NCBI GenBank assembly: GCA_902800625.1
Contig: CADCFG010000013.1
Location: forward strand, 1-64,000
DNA: 64,000 nt
Reading direction: 5' to 3'
Source: an uncultured Eubacteriales bacterium
GTDB lineage: Bacteria; Bacillota; Clostridia; Christensenellales; Aristaeellaceae
The translations under genes were made by a program, and so were the position numbers. Numbering within the stretch: the first letter of the stretch is position 1; each line of letters opens with the position of its first letter. Positions 59,119-64,000 of this stretch are shown piece by piece. The notes beneath the pieces are model-generated. The model was not told where the DNA came from and did not search any database. It worked only from the letters and a program-made list of their open reading frames with translations.

Positions 59119-60249
59119 TCAAAGCAGCGCCTGATAGCGCTCCAGCACGTCGTCCACCAGCTTCGTCCAGGGGATGGGGATGGTGTCGTGGGCGCGCTGG
59201 CCCATGCGCCTGAGGGCGTCGGGATCGGCCAGGGCATCTCTCACCACCCGGGCGAGATCGTCGGAATCGTCCTCGCACAGCAGGCCGTTTTCGCCGTCGG
59301 TGATGCACTCGGCGGCGCTGGAGCCGTGGACGGTGACGGAGGGCGTGCCCATGGCGGCGGCCTCCCGCACCACCAGAGGGGAGTTGTCGTAGATGGAGGG
59401 GAACAGGAACAGGTCCGCCCGCCGATACAGCGCGTTCAGCGCGTCCGGGTCGGTGAGGTGGCCGGTGAATACAGTCCTGTCCGCGATGCCCAGCTTCTCC
59501 GCCAGCTGGTGCACTTCCTTCTCGTGGGGGCCCTGGCCCGCGATCACGAGCCTGAAGGGTGCCTCCAGCTTCGCGCAGGCCTCCAGCACCCGGCGCAGGT
59601 TCTTCTTCCAGTTGACCTGGCCCACGAACAGCAGCACGGGCGCTTCGCCGGCGAGACCGAACTGTTCGATGACTTCGCGCGCCTTCTCCTCCGACAGGGG
59701 GTGGATGTCGGTGCCGTTGGGCATCACGCGGATGTCGCCCTGGTAGCCATAGCCCCGCAGGGTGTCCGCCGAGGAGGCGCTCACGGCCCAGACCTCGTCG
59801 CACTTTTCGTAGAAGTTCACCACGTGCTTCACGCCCACCTTGGCCACCAGCTCCATGCCGGTGACCTGGAGGAAGTCGTCGTAATACTTGGAGTGGAACG
59901 TGCCCACGATGGGCAGGTGGTTTTTCTGGCCGTAGGTCAGGCCCGCCTGGCCGGCGACGAAGGGGCTGTGGACGTGGACGATGTCGGCCTCGATGGCGTT
60001 CAGCCGGTTCTGGCAGTGCATGTCCAGCGCCGGCATGCCGATGGTGTAGCTCTTCATCCGAAACAGCGGCATGCCGATGTAATCCACGATTTCAAAGGGG
60101 AAATTGCCCCGATAGCCGGTGTCGGTCTGCGGCGCGACCACGTAGCACTCGTGGCCCCGGGCACCCATGTTCAGCGCGTACTGGTACACCACGTTGCCCA
60201 CGCCGTCCATGATGGGCAGGAAGGAATCGGAAAACTGCACGATGCGCAT
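59119..60249 (-). CDS. GT4-family glycosyltransferase
   Basis: 376 aa, GT-B fold. The N-terminal acceptor domain opens MRIVQFSDSFLPIMDGVGNVV. The C-terminal donor domain has FVGQVNWKKNLRRVLEA and the E-x7-E region in SPLVVREAAAMGTPSV. It resembles glycolipid glucosyltransferases acting on diacylglycerol or PI-type acceptors in Gram-positive membranes. The acceptor is not certain. AAGGAG precedes the ATG. Confidence 0.9.
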   Translation of the reverse strand: MRIVQFSDSFLPIMDGVGNVVYQYALNMGARGHECYVVAPQTDTGYRGNFPFEIVDYIGMPLFRMKSYTIGMPALDMHCQNRLNAIEADIVHVHSPFVAGQAGLTYGQKNHLPIVGTFHSKYYDDFLQVTGMELVAKVGVKHVVNFYEKCDEVWAVSASSADTLRGYGYQGDIRVMPNGTDIHPLSEEKAREVIEQFGLAGEAPVLLFVGQVNWKKNLRRVLEACAKLEAPFRLVIAGQGPHEKEVHQLAEKLGIADRTVFTGHLTDPDALNALYRRADLFLFPSIYDNSPLVVREAAAMGTPSVTVHGSSAAECITDGENGLLCEDDSDDLARVVRDALADPDALRRMGQRAHDTIPIPWTKLVDDVLERYQALL

Positions 60250-60282
60250 GTATATGCTCCTTGTCGTATGTAGTGCGGGCTT

Positions 60283-60311
60283 ATTATATCACACAGGGAA
60301 GTGTGAGGCAA
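60283..60311 (-). promoter_or_regulatory. Promoter with internal palindrome for the GT4 gene
   Basis: Minus strand: TTGCCT (60306-60311), 17-bp spacer, TATAAT (60283-60288). The spacer carries TCACAC-N6-GTGTGA, a perfect 6+6 inverted repeat that could be a repressor operator. Confidence 0.7.
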
Positions 60312-60360
60312 TAGGGGACAAGAGCAGGGGCAGTGCCTCTTGCGAGGGCGGCGATGTTGC

Positions 60361-60392
60361 AAACCAAAAGCCTTCCCACAGGGGGAAGGCCT
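60361..60392 (-). terminator. Terminator downstream of the 171-aa membrane protein
   Basis: On the minus strand AAGGCCTTCCC pairs with GGGAAGGCTT, followed by TTGGTTT. A second stem GGGCGGC/GCCGCCC lies next to it (60401-60419). Confidence 0.65.
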
Positions 60393-60453
60393 TGGGCTTC
60401 CGGGCGGCGGCATGCCGCCCTTTCGCTTTTCACGGGTCACTCAGCGCCGAACG

Positions 60454-60969
60454 CTATCTTCCCGCCCTCAGCACGCCATGACTGTACCGGGAATTGAGCA
60501 GCTCCTTCACGCGCTCCATGCAGGCGCGCATGTTGCTCTGGGCCAGGTCGGTGGGGGTGTTGTTGCGGTAGGCCGTCTCGTAGGAGGTGAAGGCGGCGGT
60601 GAGGTTGTTCACGTCCTCCTCCGTCAGCACCGTGTATCGGGGGCCGTAGGTCTGGGTGATCAGGTTGTTCAGCGTCACCGATGCGATGAAGTAGTCCCGC
60701 ATCTGGGGCAGTATGGCGTTCTGCACGTCGGTGTTGGGGACGCCGGTCATATCAAAGGTCTGCATCAGTATGTACAGATTCGAATACAGCGCCTCGCCCG
60801 CCTGGTTGCGTGCGGCTGTATATTCCTTCTGTATATTCGATCGCATATTGATGGATATGCAAAGCGCGATGATCAGCGCGAGCACCAGGGCGCACCCGGC
60901 GAGCACGATCGCCTTCTTTCGCGCACTCAGGGCCGAAAACCCGCGCAGGCCTGCCTTCACGTTTTCCAT
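60454..60969 (-). CDS. Small single-pass membrane protein, function unknown
   Basis: 171 aa. Residues ~1-17 are basic, ~18-40 form one membrane helix, and the rest is an extracytoplasmic, mostly helical domain. It has a LemA-like overall look (N-terminal helix, then a helical bundle with ARNQ and NTDVQNAI), but LemA motifs are not clear. The start at 60969 has a GGAGGG site, and a TATAAT lies at 61003-61008 (minus strand). It is divergent from the PFK gene across a palindrome-rich region. Confidence 0.75.
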   Translation of the reverse strand: MENVKAGLRGFSALSARKKAIVLAGCALVLALIIALCISINMRSNIQKEYTAARNQAGEALYSNLYILMQTFDMTGVPNTDVQNAILPQMRDYFIASVTLNNLITQTYGPRYTVLTEEDVNNLTAAFTSYETAYRNNTPTDLAQSNMRACMERVKELLNSRYSHGVLRAGR

Positions 60970-61026
60970 TGCATCTACCCTCCCGATGATTGGTTCTGGA
61001 CTATTATATGTGCTTCGGGTACTGTA

Positions 61027-61130
61027 TATGCATTGCATATGCTAATAATTATACGACGCTTTTCCTGCAGATTCCTGCGTTGCATTGTGAAAACAAATGC
61101 ATATATGCAAGGAATATACAGCTGTATATT
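61027..61130. promoter_or_regulatory. Cluster of three AT-rich perfect palindromes
   Basis: Three operator-like palindromes: TATGCATTGCATA (61027-61039), TGCATATATGCA (61098-61109) and AATATACAGCTGTATATT (61113-61130, 18 bp perfect). They lie in a 440-nt gene-free stretch between the minus-strand membrane protein and the plus-strand phosphofructokinase. No other gene is seen in this stretch. The binding protein is unknown. Confidence 0.5.
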
Positions 61131-61316
61131 ACTATTTTTATGCATCGTGTCATCTTTTGAGCACAATGCGGATATATGGCTGTCGAATTTGGTCGAAATG
61201 GAACGGCTCTCCCCGGCGGGCGAATCGGGCGGCGCGCGTCGGCGGGAGGGAATCCAGACAATTGTTTTCAGCAGGATTGAAAAGCGGGCGGCTGTGCAGA
61301 TTTAACCCTATTGGGT

Positions 61317-61345
61317 TTGACGGGGGCCGGGTTTTATGCTATATT
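61317..61345 (+). promoter_or_regulatory. Promoter of the PFK gene
   Basis: TTGACG (61317-61322), 17-bp spacer, TATATT (61340-61345). Confidence 0.8.
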
Positions 61346-61412
61346 TGTTCTGTGCGCGCGGGGGAATGCCCCGCGGAAAATACAAAGCGATATTTGAAAG
61401 GAATGAATGACA

Positions 61413-62666
61413 ATGAGCCAGCTGAAAGGCGCATGCATCATCGGTCAGTCCGGCGGCCCCAGCGCCGTCATCAACGCTTCCGCCTACGGCGCGATCAAGA
61501 CCGCGCTGGAGAATCCGGACATCACCCAGGTCCTGGGCGCGCTGCACGGCATCAAGGGCGTGCTGGACGACGACCTGATTGACATGGGCAAGGAGGACCC
61601 CAAGGAGCTCTCCTACATGAAGTACACCCCCTCCTCCGCGCTGGGCTCCTGCCGCTACAAGCTGGCCGATCCTGACGAGGACGACACCGACTACAAGCGC
61701 ATCCTGGAGATCTTCAGGAAGTACAACGTGCGCTATTTCTTCTACAACGGCGGCAACGACAGCATGGACACCTGCAACAAGATTTCCAAGTTCATGCTGA
61801 AGAACGGCTATGAGTGCCGCGTGATGGGCATCCCCAAGACCATCGACAACGACCTGTACGGCACCGACCACTGCCCCGGCTTCGCCTCCGCCGCCAAGTA
61901 CATCGCCACCTCCGTGATGGAAGTGTACCGCGATTCCACCGTGTATGACACCGGCATGATCACCGTGATCGAGTGCATGGGCCGTCACGCGGGCTGGCTG
62001 ACCGCCGCGGCTGCCCTGGCGGGCTTCGCCGGCGACGGCGCCGACCTGATCTACCTGCCCGAGAAGGACTTCGACCTGGACGCCTTCACCGAGAAGGTCA
62101 AGGGCATCTACGCCAGACAGAAGAAGTGCCTGGTGGTGGTGTCCGAGGGCATCCACGACAAGGACGGCAAGTTCATCAGCGAGTACGGCTCCGCCAACGC
62201 CGCCAAGGACGCCTTCGGCCACACCCAGCTGGGCGGCCTGGCCTCCTTCCTGGCCAACCACCTGAAGGCCGCCACCGGCGCGAAGGTGCGCGGCATCGAG
62301 CTGAGCCTGCTGCAGCGCTGCGCGGCCCACTCCGCCTCCCAGACTGACATCGACGAGAGCTTCTCCGCCGGCAAGGCCGCCGTTGAGAACGCCGTCGCGG
62401 GCATCACCGACAAGATGGTGGGCTTCGAGCGCACCTATGTGGACGGCAAGTACGTTTGCAACATCAAGCTGTTCAACCTCACCGACGTGGCCAACACCGA
62501 GAAGAAGGTGCCCGTCGAGTGGATCAACGAGACTGGCGACGGCCTGACCCAGGACTTCATCGACTACGCGTTGCCGCTGATCCAGGGCGAGACCCAGCTG
62601 CCCAAGGAGAACAGCCTGCCCCGCTTCGTGCACCTGGCCAAGGTGAAAGCCGAGCCCATCGCGTAA
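61413..62666 (+). CDS. Diphosphate-dependent 6-phosphofructokinase
   Basis: 417 aa. The PFK fold shows IIGQSGGPSAVINAS, GGNDSMDT, PKTIDNDLYGTDHCPGFASA and IECMGRHAGWLTA. The Asp in GGND and the Lys in PKTIDND mark a pyrophosphate-dependent enzyme; ATP-PFK has Gly at both positions. It therefore catalyses the reversible step between fructose 6-phosphate and the 1,6-bisphosphate in glycolysis using PPi. ATG 61413 is the family-like start with GAAAGGA upstream; 61407 is in frame. Confidence 0.94.
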   Translation: MSQLKGACIIGQSGGPSAVINASAYGAIKTALENPDITQVLGALHGIKGVLDDDLIDMGKEDPKELSYMKYTPSSALGSCRYKLADPDEDDTDYKRILEIFRKYNVRYFFYNGGNDSMDTCNKISKFMLKNGYECRVMGIPKTIDNDLYGTDHCPGFASAAKYIATSVMEVYRDSTVYDTGMITVIECMGRHAGWLTAAAALAGFAGDGADLIYLPEKDFDLDAFTEKVKGIYARQKKCLVVVSEGIHDKDGKFISEYGSANAAKDAFGHTQLGGLASFLANHLKAATGAKVRGIELSLLQRCAAHSASQTDIDESFSAGKAAVENAVAGITDKMVGFERTYVDGKYVCNIKLFNLTDVANTEKKVPVEWINETGDGLTQDFIDYALPLIQGETQLPKENSLPRFVHLAKVKAEPIA

Positions 62667-62695
62667 GGCAGCCCATTGACTGCCGTGAGGCAAAA

Positions 62696-62738
62696 CCGGC
62701 ATCCGACCCCCATTGATTCAAGGGCCGGATGCCGGTGT
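62696..62738 (+). terminator. Terminator of the PFK gene
   Basis: CCGGCATCCG pairs perfectly with CGGATGCCGG (62696-62735), followed by TGTTTC. Confidence 0.75.
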
Positions 62739-62763
62739 TTCATATCTGCCGGAGGTGAGAAGC

Positions 62764-63399
62764 GTGAACTACCGCATGATCGATATGGACACCTATTCCC
62801 GCCGGGCCCACTTCGACTACTTCCGCACCCTGCAAAGCCCCATGGCGGGGGTGACGGCGGAGGTGGACGTGACGGCGCTCAAGCGTTTCTGCGCGGCGCG
62901 GGGCTGCTCGTTCTACGCGGCGTTCATGCACATTGCGGCCCGGGCGGCGGACGCCGTGCCGGAGCTTCGGCGGCGCATCCACGACGGCGGCATCGCCGAG
63001 TACGACGCCTGCGGCACCAGCCACGTGGAGCTGCGCGAGGACGGCACCTACGCCTACTGCACGCTGTACCACGCCATGGACTGGGACGAGTACCTGCCCT
63101 ATGCCGATGAGGAGCGGGCCAGGTGCCGCGCGGGCGGCTCCATCGAGGAGGATGCGGACGTGGAGGGGCTGTACTTTGTCACCAGCCTGCCCTGGCTGAA
63201 GTACACCCAGTTGATCCAGCCCACGGCGGGCGGGGACGAGAGCAATCCCCGCATTTCCTGGGGCAAATTTGAGGAGGATCACCGCGGGCGGCTGATGATG
63301 CCGGTGACGCTGCTGGTTCACCACGGCCTGGTGGACGGGCTGCACATCGCCCGGTTCTATCAGAACCTCGACAAAGAGATCGCGGCGCTGGAATTTTAA
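62764..63399 (+). CDS. Chloramphenicol acetyltransferase-fold acyltransferase
   Basis: 211 aa. The CAT family pattern runs from RRAHFDYF to the catalytic VHHGLVDGLHIARF (canonical HHAVCDG, with the catalytic His kept). Other landmarks are SFYAAFMHIAARA and NPRISWGKF. The acceptor is unknown; many chromosomal CAT-like proteins do not confer resistance, and the HHGLVDG variant gives no reason to assume it. The start is a GTG at 62764 with GGAGGTGA close upstream; ATG 62776 is the alternative. Confidence 0.85.
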   Translation: MNYRMIDMDTYSRRAHFDYFRTLQSPMAGVTAEVDVTALKRFCAARGCSFYAAFMHIAARAADAVPELRRRIHDGGIAEYDACGTSHVELREDGTYAYCTLYHAMDWDEYLPYADEERARCRAGGSIEEDADVEGLYFVTSLPWLKYTQLIQPTAGGDESNPRISWGKFEEDHRGRLMMPVTLLVHHGLVDGLHIARFYQNLDKEIAALEF

Positions 63400-63432
63400 C
63401 TCAAACGTAGCCATAAGGCCCCAACAGGATGA

Positions 63433-63438
63433 TATAAT
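63433..63438 (+). promoter_or_regulatory. -10 element of the riboswitch-like leader
   Basis: TATAAT at 63433-63438 with a poor -35 region. The predicted start falls at about 63445, right at the first base-paired stem of the leader. Confidence 0.55.
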
Positions 63439-63445
63439 GACAAGC

Positions 63446-63560
63446 AAGAGGGAGTAACAGCCGCGCCTGCGCGGAGCTGAGCCGTCATCACGGGCAAACA
63501 GCCCCGGCGAGGCTTTAAATTGTGAGACTCGCATGGCCCTGCTATGCGTGTGCCCTCTTT
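63446..63560 (+). promoter_or_regulatory. Riboswitch-like structured leader, possibly yybP-ykoY type
   Basis: The outer stem AAGAGGG (63446-63452) pairs with CCCTCTT (63553-63559). Inside are GGGAGTA, a CCGCGC/GCGCGG hairpin, and a GCCGTCATCA stem closing on CGGC with an inner CGGGC/GCCC pair. The order GGGAGUA then CGUCA inside a CG-rich hairpin resembles the manganese yybP-ykoY aptamer. However, the conserved GCAAGAC block is not clear before the 3' strand, so another cation-sensing class is possible. A terminator follows at once, before a transporter gene. Confidence 0.6.
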
Positions 63561-63565
63561 GAGAA

Positions 63566-63597
63566 CAGGTATAGCGCGGCTATATCTGCTTTTTATT
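63566..63597 (+). terminator. Leader terminator of the transporter gene
   Basis: A 10-bp stem CAGGTATAGC-GCG-GCTATATCTG (one G-U pair) is followed by CTTTTTATT. It ends just before the GGAGGGG ribosome site, so it is positioned to control expression. Confidence 0.88.
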
Positions 63598-63604
63598 GGA
63601 GGGG

Positions 63605-64000
63605 ATGGACTTGAATCAGATGTGGGTGGCGCTGGCGCTGTTCGCGGCGATGTACGTCATGCTGCTGAAGTTTTCGGAGCAGCGGTGGATCATCGCGCTG
63701 AGCGCGGCGGCGGTGTTCATTGTCATTGGCATACTGCCCATTGGCGGGGCCGTCGCGGCCATCAACTGGAACGTGCTGATGATGCTCACGGGCACCATGG
63801 TCGTGGTGGAGCTGTTCATCCAAAGCGGCATGCCCCAGCGGATGGCGGAGGGCCTTTTGAAGATCGTGCCGGACGTGCGCTGGGCCATCGTGGCGCTGAG
63901 CCTGTTCTCCGGGCTGATCTCCGCCTTCGTGGACAATGTGGCCACGGTGCTGATGGTGGCCCCGGTGGGCCTGGCTGTGGCGAAGCAGATCAAGACCAAC
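63605..64000 (+). CDS. ArsB/NhaD-like (ion transporter superfamily) permease, 5' part
   Basis: The first ~132 residues run off the window. There are four predicted membrane segments, and the family motif SAFVDNVATVLMVAP, typical of ArsB/NhaD/CitM-like ion transporters, is present. The exact ion cannot be told. The ATG at 63605 is close to the GGAGGGG site; in-frame TTG 63611 has better spacing and ATG 63620 is also possible. The riboswitch-like leader upstream suggests control by a metal or alkali cation. Confidence 0.82.
   Translation, partial: MDLNQMWVALALFAAMYVMLLKFSEQRWIIALSAAAVFIVIGILPIGGAVAAINWNVLMMLTGTMVVVELFIQSGMPQRMAEGLLKIVPDVRWAIVALSLFSGLISAFVDNVATVLMVAPVGLAVAKQIKTN

Noticed and set aside
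62764..63399. Chloramphenicol resistance gene
   Set aside because: The fold and catalytic His fit, but the active-site variant and chromosomal context give no support for a resistance role; only the acyltransferase fold is claimed.

Overview
The window is a GC-rich, gene-dense chromosomal segment of a Firmicute. An anaerobic, gut- or rumen-type member of the Clostridia is the best reading. Support comes from strong AGGAGG ribosome binding sites, sigma-A promoters with 17-bp spacers, a T-box, a ylxM-ffh-rpsP-khpA cluster, a PPi-type phosphofructokinase, a clostridial ferredoxin, several glycoside hydrolases and many BspA-like leucine-rich-repeat (LRR) surface proteins. No rRNA, tRNA, phage, transposase or CRISPR array was found.

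Layout. 0.4-7.2 kb: two large secreted BspA-like proteins, one with an N-terminal CAP domain and one with a C-terminal class 3 lipase domain; the second is clearly AT-richer than its surroundings. 7.4-11.7 kb: a YczE-like membrane protein, a small HPr-like protein, a PucR-type regulator, a thiamine transporter ThiT under a TPP riboswitch, and a TrmN6-like methyltransferase. 12-16.2 kb: two secreted cell-wall proteins (peptidoglycan-binding repeats with a degenerate NlpC/P60-like tail; SpoIID with SH3 repeats). 16.4-19.3 kb: ferredoxin and the signal-recognition/ribosome operon. 19.5-26.4 kb: free-methionine-sulfoxide reductase, GH27 alpha-galactosidase, and a MalT/LuxR-type regulator translationally coupled to a clostripain-family protease. 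26.4-28.6 kb: T-box-controlled thrS coding a ThrRS without a TGS domain. 28.8-35.1 kb: one intact BspA-like lipoprotein and two tandem BspA-like genes, both frame-broken at the same cassette boundary. 35.2-49.2 kb: GH42 beta-galactosidase, M24 peptidase, an oligopeptide ABC operon (oppBCDF-A) preceded by an aldo/keto reductase and a TIGR04076 protein, and a frame-broken GH2 beta-mannosidase. 49.4-56.9 kb: an arginine/pyrimidine operon argF-transglutaminase-carA-carB in which carB is fused to a DapF-like domain lacking one catalytic cysteine. 57-64 kb: a secreted protein of unknown role, a GT4 glycosyltransferase, a small membrane protein, PPi-phosphofructokinase, a CAT-fold acyltransferase, and the start of an ion transporter behind a riboswitch-like leader.

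How the genes work together. The glycoside hydrolases, peptide importer and peptidases suit a host- or plant-fibre-associated organism using galactosides, mannosides and peptides. The BspA-like, CAP, SpoIID-SH3 and peptidoglycan-binding proteins form an extracellular adhesion and wall-remodelling repertoire. Cis-regulation is visible for thiamine (TPP riboswitch), threonine (T-box), arginine (two ARG-box-like sites) and probably a metal or alkali cation (leader at 63.45 kb).

The most unusual points are: the CarB-DapF fusion missing its first catalytic Cys; the two BspA paralogues sharing a near-identical 128-bp terminal cassette joined out of frame at the same base after different deletions; a family of inverted-repeat elements sitting at gene 3' ends, one of which supplies the carA stop codon; and the orphan riboswitch-like leader.
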